DNA of 64,000 bases from Pseudomonas sp. GM79 (GCF_000282495.1 NZ_AKJE01000032.1:62001-126000), one strand, 5' to 3'; shown: positions 9,099-19,617, counted from the stretch's first letter. Program-made: numbers and translations. Notes: generated by a model not told the origin, from the letters alone.

Positions 9099-10313
9099 TC
9101 ACTCAGAGGTTGCGTTAATCGGGCTGTTTTCCTGCAGCGGCAGACAAACGCGAAACAAGGCGCCTTCGCCAATCCGGCTCTCGACGGTGATGGAGCCACC
9201 GTGGGCGGCGACAATCTGCTCCGAAATAAATAACCCAAGGCCCAGTCCCGCTACAACGGCCTTGGCGCAAACCCGTTCGAACTGCTGAAAAATGCGCTGC
9301 TGATCCTCTTCACTGATCCCGATACCGCGATCCTGAACCTCAACCCACGCTTGCCCGTCCTGATTGTACACGCGTACGTCGATCAGGCTCTTGGCGCCAT
9401 AACGCAGCGCATTGGTCAACAAGTTGGAGACCACTTGTTCGATACGGAATTCGTCCCAGTGCCCCATCACCGGCTGCTCGGCCGTCAAGGTCACCGACGA
9501 CTCTGCGGCCTCGACCTGCGGGGCAAAGTTTTGCAGAAGATTGTTCACCAGTTGTACAAGGTCAAACCGACTGGGGCGGATCGACAGCTTGCCGGTGCGG
9601 ATCCGCGACACATCGAGCATGTCTTCGATCAGGCGGATCAGGCTTTTGATCTGCCGCTCGTCGCGGTCGACCATGGCGTGCATCTTGTCCAGCGTGAATG
9701 CCGCGGCGTTATTGCGGGCCAGGTGCATTTTACGCAACTGGGTTTCGAGAATCAGGCCATTGAGCGGCGTACGGACTTCGTGGGCCACGATAGACATGAA
9801 GTCATCACGCATGCGCACCGCCTGCTCCAGCTCATTCTGGGTGTTCTGCAACTGTTTGAGCAGCGCCTCCTGCTCCCGTCGACTTTGCTCCAGCGCTTCG
9901 ACCTGATGCTTCATCGCTTTGCTCTGGCGATACAGGTCGACGAAGACATTGACCTTGCTCTTGACCGCATGAACATCCAGCGGCTTGTGCAAGAAGTCTA
10001 CCGCACCGCTTTCATAGCCCTTGAACGCGTAATTAAGCTCGCGGCCGGCGGCGCTGACGAACACAATCGGGATGTTTTTGGTTTTTTCCGTGCCGCGCAT
10101 CAACTCGGCCAGCTCGAAGCCGTTCATGCCGGGCATCTGCACATCAAGAATGGCCATGGCGAATTCATGCTGCAGCAACAGCGACAAGGCTTCGTCGGCG
10201 GACAGGGCTTTGTAGACGATACGGTCTTCACGCCTGATCAATGCATCGAGCGCCAGAAGGTTTTCCGGCAGGTCGTCGACGATCAGTAATTTGGCCAGGA
10301 CATTACTTAACAT
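9099..10313 (-). CDS. Response regulator-histidine kinase fusion
   Basis: A 404-residue protein with an N-terminal receiver (residues about 6-125; VDDLPEN, acceptor Asp in ILDVQMPGMNGF, Lys in LHKPL), a short coiled coil, a HisKA domain (SIVAHEVRTPLNG) and an HATPase domain (NLLTNALRYG, DRGIGI, GLGLGLFI). Receiver-first kinases of this type often take phosphate from a larger hybrid kinase; the hybrid kinase encoded upstream is the natural partner. Its ATG overlaps the stop of a 28-codon ORF that looks like a cheB remnant. No membrane segment. Confidence 0.87.
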   Translation of the reverse strand: MLSNVLAKLLIVDDLPENLLALDALIRREDRIVYKALSADEALSLLLQHEFAMAILDVQMPGMNGFELAELMRGTEKTKNIPIVFVSAAGRELNYAFKGYESGAVDFLHKPLDVHAVKSKVNVFVDLYRQSKAMKHQVEALEQSRREQEALLKQLQNTQNELEQAVRMRDDFMSIVAHEVRTPLNGLILETQLRKMHLARNNAAAFTLDKMHAMVDRDERQIKSLIRLIEDMLDVSRIRTGKLSIRPSRFDLVQLVNNLLQNFAPQVEAAESSVTLTAEQPVMGHWDEFRIEQVVSNLLTNALRYGAKSLIDVRVYNQDGQAWVEVQDRGIGISEEDQQRIFQQFERVCAKAVVAGLGLGLFISEQIVAAHGGSITVESRIGEGALFRVCLPLQENSPINATSE

Positions 10314-10393
10314 GCGATTCGTTCCAGCTCGACAAACAGACGGCCAATGCCGCGAAGATCCAGCCGATGAGTATCCAGCACTGCCCTATTCAT
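10307..10393 (-). pseudogene. 28-codon ORF, probable remnant of a deleted cheB methylesterase gene
   Basis: Between cheR and the receiver-kinase there is a short frame whose ATG overlaps the cheR stop (ATGA, 10393-10390) and whose TAA overlaps the next ATG (ATGTTAA). This double coupling is what one expects of a real gene in this slot. The peptide contains HRLDLRGIGRLFVELE, which resembles the extreme C-terminus of CheB methylesterase domains (hydrophobic strand, then a helix of type PLxxIGxLL). The inference is that an in-frame deletion fused the start codon of cheB to its last 25 or so codons. The similarity is by eye and short. Confidence 0.45.
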
Positions 10394-11205
10394 GATTTGC
10401 GATAGATCCGTTCTGGTTTGACCAATGCTTCAAATTGATTGCCATAGGCCGAGAAATCCAGGGTTTCCTTACTGCCCAGTGCCAGAAAACCCCGATGACA
10501 CAGCGATTCGTGAAACAAGCCCAATGCACGACCCTGAAGCTTTTTATTGAAATAAATCAATACATTACGACATGAAATTAATTGAGTTTCCGAGAACACA
10601 CTGTCGGTGGCCAGGCTGTGATCGGCGAAGGTCACGTTGTCGCACAGGCTCTTGTCGAAAATCGCATAACCATAGGCCGCCGTGTAGTAATCGGCGAACG
10701 ACCGCTGACCACCGGCCTGCTGGTAGTTGTGAGTGTAGGCCCGGACGTTCTCCAGGGAGAAAATCCCTTGCCGCGCTTTATCCAGCGAGTGCGGGTTGAT
10801 GTCGGTGGCATAGAGGATGGTGCGATCCAGCAGGCCTTCTTCGCGCAGCAGAATCGCCATCGAATAGACCTCTTCACCAGTGCTGCAACCGGCGATCCAG
10901 ACCTTGATCGACGGATAAGTCTTGAGCAGTGGCACCACTTCCTGACGTAGCGCCAGGAAATGCGAAGGGTCGCGGAACATTTCACTGACCGGAATCGTCA
11001 GCAATTGCAGCAATTGCATGAACGCGGACGGATCATGCAGAACCTTCTCTTGCAGCGCCGAGATGGTTTTGCACTCGAACTGACTCAAGGCGTGATTGAC
11101 CCGGCGTTTGATCGACGCGCTGGAGTAATCGCGAAAATCGTAGCTGTACTTGAGGTAGATCGCCTCGATCAATAAGCGCAATTCGATGTCGGTGCCGCGC
11201 TCCAC
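10390..11205 (-). CDS. cheR: CheR-type protein-glutamate O-methyltransferase
   Basis: About 271 residues with the CheR layout: an N-terminal helical domain (YDFRDYSSASIKRRV) and a Rossmann methyltransferase domain (IWIAGCSTGEEVYSMAI as the SAM-binding loop, ATDINPHSLDKA, and a late ISCRNVLIYFN motif). These enzymes methylate receptor-type glutamates; a cheR inside kinase clusters usually pairs with a cheB, which is reduced to a scar here. The start is uncertain: a GTG at 11205 shares one base with the upstream kinase stop and has GGAA in front; a longer frame begins at 11232. Confidence 0.85.
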   Translation of the reverse strand: MERGTDIELRLLIEAIYLKYSYDFRDYSSASIKRRVNHALSQFECKTISALQEKVLHDPSAFMQLLQLLTIPVSEMFRDPSHFLALRQEVVPLLKTYPSIKVWIAGCSTGEEVYSMAILLREEGLLDRTILYATDINPHSLDKARQGIFSLENVRAYTHNYQQAGGQRSFADYYTAAYGYAIFDKSLCDNVTFADHSLATDSVFSETQLISCRNVLIYFNKKLQGRALGLFHESLCHRGFLALGSKETLDFSAYGNQFEALVKPERIYRKS

Positions 11206-14200
11206 TAGATTCGTTCCATCTTCGGTAACCACACACGAATCAAAGAGAACAGGCGGTCCAGGTCGATAGGCTTGGCCAGGTAGTCGTTGGAACCGGCCTG
11301 CAAGCAGCGCTCCTGATCGTCCTTCATCGCCTTGGCCGTCACCGCAATGATCGGCAGCTTGCGCCAGCGCGGGTCCTTGCGGATTTCGAGGGTGGCTTCG
11401 AAACCATCCATTTCCGGCATCATCACGTCCATCAGCACCAGGTCAATGTCCTCGACTTCATTCAATTTCTCGATCGCCTCACGGCCGGTGCGGCCAATGA
11501 CCACGACGGCGCCCTTTTGCTCCAATGCACTGGTGAGGGCGAAGATGTTGCGTACATCGTCGTCCACCAACAGCACTTTACGGCCCTCGAAAACCTTGTC
11601 GCGGCTGCGGGCGATCTTGAGCATCGTCTGACGCTCCTGAGACAAGCGGGATTCGACCTTGTGCAGAAAAAGTGTCACTTCGTCCAACAACCGCTCGGGC
11701 GAGCGCGCGCCCTTGATGATGATCGAACGCGAATACTTGCGCAGCTCGGTCTCTTCGTCCCGGGTCAGGTTACGTCCGGTATAGACGATCACCGGCGGGA
11801 ACGAGCAGATATCCTCGGTGGACATGCGTTTGAGCAAGTCGTTGCCGAGCATGTCTGGCAGCTTCAGGTCGATGATCATGCAGTCGAAAATCGTGGTGCG
11901 CAGCAAGTCCAGCGCATCCTGCGCCAGGCCGACAGCGGTGATTTCAATGTCCTCGTCGCCGATCAGCCGGGCGATGCTGTCGCGTTGCACATCGTCGTCT
12001 TCAACCAGCAAGACCCGTTTGACCTTCTGCGTCAGTTTGGCTTCGAGGCGGGCAAATACATCCTTGAGCTCCTCGCGGGTGGTGGGCTTGACCGCATAAC
12101 CGATGGCGCCCATGTGCATGGCCGCCTCGACACGGTCTTCGACCGAAATCACGTGCACCGGGATGTGCCGGGTTTCGGCATGTTCTTTCAGGCGCTGCAA
12201 TACCGTCAGCCCGGAGTGATCCGGCAGGCGCATGTCCAGCAGAATCGCATCAGGGAGGAACTGCATGGCCAGGTCGTAGCCTTCGTCGGCGCCGTGGGCC
12301 ACCAGGCACTGGTAACCCAGTTCATGGGCCAGATCGTAAAGAATGTGCGCAAAGTTTGGCTCATCCTCCACGACCAGGATGCAGCGAGTAGCGAATGGCG
12401 CCTTGTTGCGATCATCGTCGAAACGCGGAATATCGACGGCGGCAATCAGCGGCCCAGGCGCAGCAACCATGGCGCTTGGGGGCATGACAACCGGCGTGGC
12501 TTCCATCGCATCGACAGGCCCGTCGCCCGGCTCGACGTATTGCTGCGGTAGCACCAGGGTGAACACACTGCCCTGCCCAGGCCTACTGGTCACACTGATC
12601 GAGCCGCCCAACAAGATGGCCAGATCACGCGAAATCGACAAACCCAGGCCGGTGCCGCCGTAACGACGATTGATGGTGCCATCGGCCTGACGGAAGGCTT
12701 CGAAAATGCTTTCCTGCTGATCCGGCGCAATACCGATGCCCGAATCGCGGACAATAAAAGCGATGCCGTTGCCCGGCTGAGCAGCGACGCTCAGGTTGAC
12801 GGTGCCCTTTTCGGTGAACTTCACCGCGTTGGACAGCAGATTCTTGATCACTTGCTCCAGCCGCTGGCGATCGGTGAGCAGCATCAGCGGTGCATCGGCC
12901 TGCAACTGGATCTGCAGATCCAGGTTCTTTTGCGCAGCCAATGGCTGGAACATGCCTCGCAGGCCTTCCACCAGACGCGCAACACTGGTGTTCTCCGGAC
13001 GTACCTCAAGCTTGCCGGCCTCGACCTTGGAAATGTCGAGAATGTCGTTGATCAGGTTAAGCAAGTCATTACCAGCGGAATAGATCGACTCGGCGAACTT
13101 GACCTGCTCGGCGCTGAGGTTTTCCTGCGGGTTTTCCGCCAGCAGTTTGGCCAGAATCAATGAACTGTTCAGCGGCGTGCGCAGTTCGTGGGACATGTTG
13201 GCGAGGAATTCGGACTTGTATTTGCTTGAGCGCTGCAATTCTTCGGCGCGCGCTTCGAGCTCAACTTGAGCCAGATTCAGTTCGGTGTTCTTCAGGTCCA
13301 TGGCATCGCGTTGCGCGGCCAGGATCTGCCCCTGCTCGGCGAGTTGTTCGTTGGTTTGCTCCAGCGCTACCTGCTGGGTTTCCAAGTGAGTCTGGGATTC
13401 CTTGAGAATCCGCGACTGCTCTTCCAGCTCCTCGTTGGCGGTCTTGAGTTCTTCTTGCTGAACTTGCAGCTCTTCGTTGAGTTGCTGGGCTTCGGCCAGC
13501 ACTTCCTGCAAGCGCTGGCGATAGCGGGCGGCCTCGATCGAGGTGCCGATGTTACCGGCAATCAATTCGAGCAGTTCGACATCGCGATCCGACAGCGGGC
13601 GCAGGAACCCCAGTTCGATCACACCATTGACCCGATCGTCGTCGCTGGTCGGCACCACCAGCACGCTGTGCGGTAAACCTTCGCCCAGGCCGGAGCTGAC
13701 TTTGAAGTAGTCGCCGGGAACGTTATCCAGACGAATCAAACGCGCCTGTTGCGCCACCTGGCCGACAATCCCTTCGCCACTGTAGATCAGCTGTTCAAGC
13801 GCTTCCTGTTCCCGGGAGAAACCGTAAGACGCGATACGCTTCAGGCCACCATGATCCTCACGGACATAGATCGCCGCGACAGCCGTGCCTAAATATTGGG
13901 CACAGAACTGCAAAATGTTGCGCCCCAACACATTGAGAGATAGCTGCCCCAGGACTTGCTCGGCCAGTTCGGTCTGGCCGTTACGTAACCAGGCTTGCTG
14001 TTCCAGGCGCCGGGCACTGGCCTGTTGTCCGGCGAGATTGGTGCTGTAACTTTGCGACAGTTTGAGCAAGTCCCGACGGCCAATGTAGGCCAGCAACCCG
14101 CTGATAGCGGCCACGAACAGCAGATAAAGGGCGATGCTCCAGATCGTGGTGCGGCGCACTTCCTCGTTACGAGTGGCACGCAACTGCTGCTCCAGGTCGA

Positions 14201-14696
14201 TAACGTCTTCGAACTGCTTGCGGATCTCATCGGTCAGCCGTTTGCCGCGTCCGGCCTTGACGACGCCACGGTAGTCACCGCTGGCGCGCTGCAGATCGAT
14301 CATCGATTGCGCGTAATTGGCCCATTCTGTCTGCAAGGCCTGGAGCCGGCGCAGACGATCGGTCTGGACCGGATTGTCGGCGGTCAATTCAAGCAAGGTA
14401 TTGAGCGCGACGGCGATTCTGGGCTTGGCCGTCTCGTAGGGATCGAGGAAATGTTCGTCGCCACTGAGCAGGAACCCACGCATGCCGGTTTCCAGATCGA
14501 CGGTCAGCTTTATCGCCTCATTGGCATTATTGATCACCCGGTCGGTGTGCTGGACCCACTGAATCACCGACAGCAGGTAGGTGATCAGCGAAACGAAGAA
14601 AACCGCACTGATGACGCCGACACCCAGCGGCAGGCTGACGTTGCGGCTCAGGAGTTTACGGAATCGTTGCTCATCAACCGAGGACGCAGAGGTCAT
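11205..14696 (-). CDS. Large hybrid histidine kinase: CHASE3-GAF-HisKA-HATPase with three receivers
   Basis: A 1163-residue protein. Transmembrane helices at about 26-44 and 185-206 flank a periplasmic CHASE3-like domain ([21 protein letters not shown]). A GAF domain (about 245-390), a long coiled coil (395-495), HisKA with His503 ([13 protein letters not shown]), HATPase ([23 protein letters not shown]) and three receivers follow ([27 protein letters not shown]; acceptor Asp of the last near residue 1090). This is the only membrane sensor of the island and its likely input. The ATG at 14696 was chosen because AAGG lies seven bases upstream; the longer frame to 14783 has no ribosome binding site. 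Confidence 0.9.
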   Translation of the reverse strand: MTSASSVDEQRFRKLLSRNVSLPLGVGVISAVFFVSLITYLLSVIQWVQHTDRVINNANEAIKLTVDLETGMRGFLLSGDEHFLDPYETAKPRIAVALNTLLELTADNPVQTDRLRRLQALQTEWANYAQSMIDLQRASGDYRGVVKAGRGKRLTDEIRKQFEDVIDLEQQLRATRNEEVRRTTIWSIALYLLFVAAISGLLAYIGRRDLLKLSQSYSTNLAGQQASARRLEQQAWLRNGQTELAEQVLGQLSLNVLGRNILQFCAQYLGTAVAAIYVREDHGGLKRIASYGFSREQEALEQLIYSGEGIVGQVAQQARLIRLDNVPGDYFKVSSGLGEGLPHSVLVVPTSDDDRVNGVIELGFLRPLSDRDVELLELIAGNIGTSIEAARYRQRLQEVLAEAQQLNEELQVQQEELKTANEELEEQSRILKESQTHLETQQVALEQTNEQLAEQGQILAAQRDAMDLKNTELNLAQVELEARAEELQRSSKYKSEFLANMSHELRTPLNSSLILAKLLAENPQENLSAEQVKFAESIYSAGNDLLNLINDILDISKVEAGKLEVRPENTSVARLVEGLRGMFQPLAAQKNLDLQIQLQADAPLMLLTDRQRLEQVIKNLLSNAVKFTEKGTVNLSVAAQPGNGIAFIVRDSGIGIAPDQQESIFEAFRQADGTINRRYGGTGLGLSISRDLAILLGGSISVTSRPGQGSVFTLVLPQQYVEPGDGPVDAMEATPVVMPPSAMVAAPGPLIAAVDIPRFDDDRNKAPFATRCILVVEDEPNFAHILYDLAHELGYQCLVAHGADEGYDLAMQFLPDAILLDMRLPDHSGLTVLQRLKEHAETRHIPVHVISVEDRVEAAMHMGAIGYAVKPTTREELKDVFARLEAKLTQKVKRVLLVEDDDVQRDSIARLIGDEDIEITAVGLAQDALDLLRTTIFDCMIIDLKLPDMLGNDLLKRMSTEDICSFPPVIVYTGRNLTRDEETELRKYSRSIIIKGARSPERLLDEVTLFLHKVESRLSQERQTMLKIARSRDKVFEGRKVLLVDDDVRNIFALTSALEQKGAVVVIGRTGREAIEKLNEVEDIDLVLMDVMMPEMDGFEATLEIRKDPRWRKLPIIAVTAKAMKDDQERCLQAGSNDYLAKPIDLDRLFSLIRVWLPKMERI

Positions 14697-14956
14697 GGGG
14701 AAGCCTTGTCGTACTGTTGAAAAGCATCGAGTCTGCCCCAAAACGGCCGGGGCCATCCATTTTTCTGACATGTTTTGCGGCAAAAACCTGCATTTAGCTG
14801 CTCTGGGACAAAGGAGCGGTTATTCTCTGTGGCTCTTGTGCGGCTATTGTCTTTGTAACGCGTCGGGAACCTGTCGTGATTCATCACTCAATCACGCAAG
14901 AACCCGGCGGTTTCGATTGTCCGGCAACCGCGAATTCAACCTTTGAGAGCCCCACT

Positions 14957-15325
14957 ATGTCCGCTGACCCCTCCACCATTCTAGTCGTCGAAGACGATGC
15001 CATCGTGCGCACGCTGATCGTCGATGTGCTGGAGGAGCTCGAATACAAGGTGCTTGCCGCGGATGGCTGTGAAGCGGCGCTGGAGTTCATCAATGATGAA
15101 GACCAGTACATCGACTTGATGATGACGGATGTAGGGTTGCCGGTCATGGACGGTCGGGAACTGGCGAAGCAGGCACGCATGCTGCGTCCCGAATTGCCGA
15201 TTCTGTTCGCCAGCGGCTATGCCGAAAGCATCGAGGTGCCAGACGGCATGTATCTCATCGGCAAGCCATTCTCTATCGATCAGTTGCGGGACAAGGTCAA
15301 GGGTATTTTGTCGCCTGGCCAATAA
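14957..15325 (+). CDS. Single-domain response regulator (CheY-like)
   Basis: A 122-residue receiver transcribed away from the large hybrid kinase. It shows ILVVEDDAIV, an acceptor Asp in LMMTDVGLPVMDG, PILFASGYAES and the Lys of LIGKPF. The ATG at 14957 follows GAGAG; a frame extending to 14876 lacks support. It ends six bases from the stop of the convergent toxin gene, with no terminator between. It probably exchanges phosphate with kinases of the neighbouring island. Confidence 0.85.
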   Translation: MSADPSTILVVEDDAIVRTLIVDVLEELEYKVLAADGCEAALEFINDEDQYIDLMMTDVGLPVMDGRELAKQARMLRPELPILFASGYAESIEVPDGMYLIGKPFSIDQLRDKVKGILSPGQ

Positions 15326-15331
15326 CGCGAC

Positions 15332-17683
15332 TCAAGCACTCGGGCGTTTGCGTTTAGCCTCCTGCCGCTCTCGGAAAGCGACGATGTCATTGGCATCCAC
15401 TTTAGCCGGTAGTCGTGCAGGCGTCGGGGTAGTGTCTGGCACAGGCGGCACAGGCGGCACTGCTTCCTGCTCGGCCACCGCCTCGTTACCAAAATCGACG
15501 CCAGCAAGTCCGTTGATATCAGTCAGCGGCTGGCGGAATTTATTTCCCAGGTCTCGACCACTGCCTTTCAATGGATTGACCTCACTCGCCATCAGCGCTC
15601 GATTGATCGCTTTGGGGTTGGGAATGAACGTTCCGGCCTTGTCATAGGCGCCGAGAATCAAGGCAGGCGGTAGATCGACGGCATAGTTGATTTCCAAAGG
15701 CGGCAGTTGTTTCAACCCGGAGTTTGGGCGAAACGCTAGTTCGGTATTGGCATACAAATGGAATCCCTCCAACTGACGAGCATCGACGAAATAGGTGTAG
15801 CCGCCTTTTTGGCCACCGTAGACAAAGGCACCTGCGCCGTCTTTCTTGTAAAAAGCCGAGGTCGAAATCCCGGCGCCATCAAGATCGAGCGCATCGTGAG
15901 CACCTCCATAGCCACCTTTGAAGCCGTTAACCTGTTTGAGATCCCTGATTGGCGTGCGTTGAGTAAACCCTTTTTCAAAGATTATCTTCGTGTCGCGCGT
16001 GTCCCCGCGGAACACGAAACCTTGATAGACAAAACCTTTTTCCGGCCCGGAAAGTCTCACCACCTGTGAGCTCGTCGCAAGGGACTGCGCCACATTAGGC
16101 CCGCCCGCCAACTCTGACAGGTAGCCTGCGACGAGCACCCCCTTGCCTGCATCCGGTATTTCTTTGCCAGCAGTACTCGCCAACTGATGGCTGATGCTGC
16201 CTGCGGGGCTGCGCACCAACGAGGGTCTATTGCTGCGCTTAAGCGTTTCAAGCACTCGGCGGCTGATGTTTTTCTTGGCCACGATGGAAAGCGCTTTACC
16301 CAAAAGTTTTTCCGCAATGGGGCCGGCGAGTTCAGACAAAACTCCGATCGCTGCGTTGATCCTCAAACGTTCCGCCTCGGAAGGGTCATCAGAGATTTCG
16401 GCACGGATCAGATCAGTTGCCGATGCCCCAATTCCCAACAGGAAGGGAATCAGCATACGAATCGGTGCAGACACCAAAGCCGCCGTTCCTCCGGTAGGGA
16501 TCGAAACTGCGAACGCAATGCATTGCAGCAGATACCCGGCGACTTCCAACGCAATATCGGTCATACGCTCGGCGTGGGTTGATACCAATGTATCGATGTC
16601 CGCCAACGCTCGCTCGATCTGCCGGTCGAAAAGGTCTTTGCCAATGTCAATGCTGGATCGAAATACAATCTCTCGATAGTTTGGGCGCGTCGCGAACGGG
16701 GGAAATTCCATTCCCCGATATTTGAAATCACGGACGTAAGGTTTTTGTTGCGCGCTCAATGGAACACGCTTCAGCAGACGCTTTTGCAGTTCCGGATGGT
16801 TTTCCAGAAACCTTCCGCGCTCGTCATGCCCGGCGGGAAATTCGATGGCCGCACTGTCTTCGCCCAGAAAAAACAACACACCGCGATCCAGATTGCTGCG
16901 CCCGATAAACACGGCATTATCGACCTCAAGATCCGGGTCGCTGTGCAAGTTAAGAAGGCGCGCAGGGATCAAGCCTCTGAGATACTCAAAGGCAATCATC
17001 CTGTCTTCCATTGAGCGAGCGTCACTCTTGATGAACTCTACGACCAGCTTGTTGAGTTCGGCTTTTTTTAGCAGTCGCCCAAAAGCGTACGCCGCAGGAT
17101 GCTGTAAGCTTTCGGCAACATACTTTTTGAAGTCAGCCTGATAGTCGGCCCCCTCCAACGTCTTTACAAGCTTGGCAGGATAATAGGAAGGCCATTGTAT
17201 TTCAGAGTACCCTCTGTCTTTCAGCACACGATAATGATAGCCGGTGCATAGTTCTGCCAATGTAAATGTTCGCTCCTTCCAGTTGGCGGGATCCTTTTCG
17301 GCTTTAAGCATGTCACTGCGATTGGGTTGTTTAACCTCTATATATTTAATCGTCACTTTTGAATCATGACTTATCCGCGACCTGTTTTTTTCGTCAGGCA
17401 CTAACGCTTGCACCGCCTCATTAATGCGATCACGAATAAAATAGGCAGGATCAAAGCTGGCGGGGTCAGCGACGACCGAACAGCCATGCAATATTTCATC
17501 ACTCAGTTCTTTCACATTAACACCATCGACATCTCTGTCATCGAGCGAACTGATTTCGAATGTTCTGGTTTTCGCGATTGGCACAGGCTCTTCCTCCTCC
17601 ACATCACTTAGGGGGGCCAGCAGCCATAGAAGCGAGTATTGATCTTCGGCATTATCGTAAATACCAGGCAACTCCATTTTCAT
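15332..17683 (-). CDS. Putative toxin with C-terminal cholera/pertussis-like ADP-ribosyltransferase domain
   Basis: A 783-residue protein without a signal peptide. Residues 1-380 are mixed alpha/beta and resemble the large N-terminal regions of Pseudomonas dermonecrotic-type toxins; residues 385-430 are strongly hydrophobic (membrane-insertion candidate). From about 550 there is an R-S-E class ADP-ribosyltransferase: Arg559 in FVFRGDTRD, the STS motif 607-609 in GAGISTSAFY, and Glu674 in LEINYAVDLPPALILGAY, whose spacing to LP and GAY equals that from cholera toxin Glu112 to IP and GW. The position two before Glu is Pro, so the second Glu of E-x-E is absent, as in pertussis S1. A proline-rich tail ends the protein. 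The ATG at 17683 follows AGGA. Secretion route and target unknown; no immunity gene recognised. Confidence 0.72.
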   Translation of the reverse strand: MKMELPGIYDNAEDQYSLLWLLAPLSDVEEEEPVPIAKTRTFEISSLDDRDVDGVNVKELSDEILHGCSVVADPASFDPAYFIRDRINEAVQALVPDEKNRSRISHDSKVTIKYIEVKQPNRSDMLKAEKDPANWKERTFTLAELCTGYHYRVLKDRGYSEIQWPSYYPAKLVKTLEGADYQADFKKYVAESLQHPAAYAFGRLLKKAELNKLVVEFIKSDARSMEDRMIAFEYLRGLIPARLLNLHSDPDLEVDNAVFIGRSNLDRGVLFFLGEDSAAIEFPAGHDERGRFLENHPELQKRLLKRVPLSAQQKPYVRDFKYRGMEFPPFATRPNYREIVFRSSIDIGKDLFDRQIERALADIDTLVSTHAERMTDIALEVAGYLLQCIAFAVSIPTGGTAALVSAPIRMLIPFLLGIGASATDLIRAEISDDPSEAERLRINAAIGVLSELAGPIAEKLLGKALSIVAKKNISRRVLETLKRSNRPSLVRSPAGSISHQLASTAGKEIPDAGKGVLVAGYLSELAGGPNVAQSLATSSQVVRLSGPEKGFVYQGFVFRGDTRDTKIIFEKGFTQRTPIRDLKQVNGFKGGYGGAHDALDLDGAGISTSAFYKKDGAGAFVYGGQKGGYTYFVDARQLEGFHLYANTELAFRPNSGLKQLPPLEINYAVDLPPALILGAYDKAGTFIPNPKAINRALMASEVNPLKGSGRDLGNKFRQPLTDINGLAGVDFGNEAVAEQEAVPPVPPVPDTTPTPARLPAKVDANDIVAFRERQEAKRKRPSA

Positions 17684-18068
17684 AACGTATTCCTGCGAGC
17701 AGCAACAAAGCACGAACTGCACTTTTCCATTACTGCAAGCCAGGCACAAGCGTAATCATCCCCAACTAAATAACAAACCGTAGATATGTTATTAATATTT
17801 ACAACGCAACCAAAAACCTTAGTTATATTTTTTGACCTGCATGCAATGACAGTAAAGAACGTTACTGCTCGCAACCGGCGACAGCGACTCGGCATGGCCA
17901 GGCGAGAGGTGAACTCTGGGCTGTCCAGGAATAATGAATAGTCCCTTGTCATTGGTTGCTTGAAAAATTCACACCGTCGTGTGATTCCACGCAGGAATAA
18001 AATTACCCAGCGCTGTGGTTTAATTGCGCCCTTTTCGCCCTATCGCTTGCCGCAAAGGATCCACCTTC
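17684..18068. other. AT-rich intergenic region between toxin and glycosyltransferase genes
   Basis: About 385 bases with low GC, holding the divergent upstream regions of the toxin gene and the glycosyltransferase gene. I see A/T runs (around 17760-17860) but no promoter good enough to place and no repeat. Confidence 0.5.
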
Positions 18069-19361
18069 ATGCCCCCCCCGCCCATCACCAAAGTCCTAGT
18101 CATCGGATACGTCTGGCCCGAGCCCCGCTCTTCTGCGGCCAGTGGGCATGTGATGCAGATCCTCGAAACGTTCTTGCAGCAAGGCTGGGATATCACCTTC
18201 AGCAGTCCCGCCGGCCCCGGCGAGCACAAGGCCGATCTGACCGAGCTGGGCATCCGCGAAGTGCCGATCGAGTTGAACAGCAGCAGTTTCGACACCTTTG
18301 TCAGCGAACTGGCCCCGGATATCGTGTTGTTCGACCAGTTCATGATGGAGGAACAGTTCGGCTGGCGAGTAGAGAAACACTGCCCCGACGCCTTGCGCGT
18401 ACTGGAGACTTCAGACCTGCAAAGCCTGCGGCATGCCCGGCACCAGCGGCTCAAGGAGCGCTTGAAGGCCAGTGACGACGCCAACGATTTCAGCGAGTTG
18501 TTCGCCCCGGCATTGCGTGAAGAGTTCGAGCTCATGGCCGATACCGACCTGGCGAAACGGGAGATCGCCGCGCTGTATCGCTGCGACTTGAACTTGATGA
18601 TCTCCGAAGTGGAGATTGAATTGCTGGTCGAGCAGTTCGGGTTACCGCAACAACTGCTGCACTGGTGCCCGTTGATGGTCGAACCGCTGGCCACCGCATC
18701 GCCAGCCTTTGAAGACCGTGCGCATTTCCTCAGTATCGGTAACTTCCGCCACGCGCCCAACTGGGATGCCGTGCTCTGGATGAAAACCACGATCTGGCCG
18801 CTGATCCGTGCGCAGTTGCCAGAGGCGCAACTGCATATCTATGGCGCCTATACGCCGCCCAAAGCCACCGCCCTGCACAATGCGGCCCAAGGGTTTCATG
18901 TGATGAACTGGGCAGAAGATGCATTGCAAGTCATGTCCGCGGCGCGGGTATGCCTGGCGCCGTTACGCTTTGGTGCGGGTATCAAAGGCAAGATTGTCGA
19001 CGCCATGCTGTGTGGCACGCCCAATGTCACTACCCCGATTGGCGCAGAAGCGATGCACCGCGAACAGCCGTGGCCAGGCGCCGTGACCCGAACCGCGCGT
19101 GAGTTCGCCGATGGTGCGGTTCGTCTTTATAAAGACAAAGAGCTCTGGATGAGCGCCCAATCCCATGGCCAGCAATTATTAGCCGATCGCTATCAGCCCG
19201 CGGTACATGGCCCGGCGCTGATCGAGAAGTTGTTGTATTGCCAGCAACATCTGACACAACTTAGAAGGGATAACTTTACCGGCAGCATGTTGCGCCATCA
19301 TCATCACAAAAGCACTCAGTACATGGCCCAGTGGATCGAGGCAAAGAATCGAAACCAATAG
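18069..19361 (+). CDS. Glycosyltransferase, GT4/GT1-like
   Basis: About 430 residues. The N-terminus KVLVIGYVWPEPRSSAASGHV is typical of GT-B glycosyltransferases, and the C-terminal half carries FLSIGNFRHAPNWDAVLWM, LHIYGAY and VCLAPLRFGAGIKGKIVDAM..GTPNVTTPIGAEAM, the sugar-nucleotide-binding pattern of GT4 enzymes. It would transfer a sugar onto a cell-surface or secreted acceptor; donor and acceptor are unknown. The ATG at 18069 follows AAAGGA. It is a single gene with no polysaccharide cluster around it. Confidence 0.8.
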   Translation: MPPPPITKVLVIGYVWPEPRSSAASGHVMQILETFLQQGWDITFSSPAGPGEHKADLTELGIREVPIELNSSSFDTFVSELAPDIVLFDQFMMEEQFGWRVEKHCPDALRVLETSDLQSLRHARHQRLKERLKASDDANDFSELFAPALREEFELMADTDLAKREIAALYRCDLNLMISEVEIELLVEQFGLPQQLLHWCPLMVEPLATASPAFEDRAHFLSIGNFRHAPNWDAVLWMKTTIWPLIRAQLPEAQLHIYGAYTPPKATALHNAAQGFHVMNWAEDALQVMSAARVCLAPLRFGAGIKGKIVDAMLCGTPNVTTPIGAEAMHREQPWPGAVTRTAREFADGAVRLYKDKELWMSAQSHGQQLLADRYQPAVHGPALIEKLLYCQQHLTQLRRDNFTGSMLRHHHHKSTQYMAQWIEAKNRNQ

Positions 19362-19617
19362 TGATTGTTTTTAATCAAAACTGGTTTCTGATTGTCGAAC
19401 CGCCAGCGTGATAAAAGCGAACAATCGAATCGAATAAACTTTCACACAGCCGCGTTATCAGTTGACCATGTCCGCTACTGCTGCATCGCCTCCGGCATGA
19501 AAGCCATCTATGGCCGTTCGTTGCATCACCGGTCCTGAACGGTCAACGTCACGGGCTGGTACAGAGAGCCTGGAAAGAGGCATGATCAACGGGCGATAAC
19601 AATAAAAGTGCCCTGAC

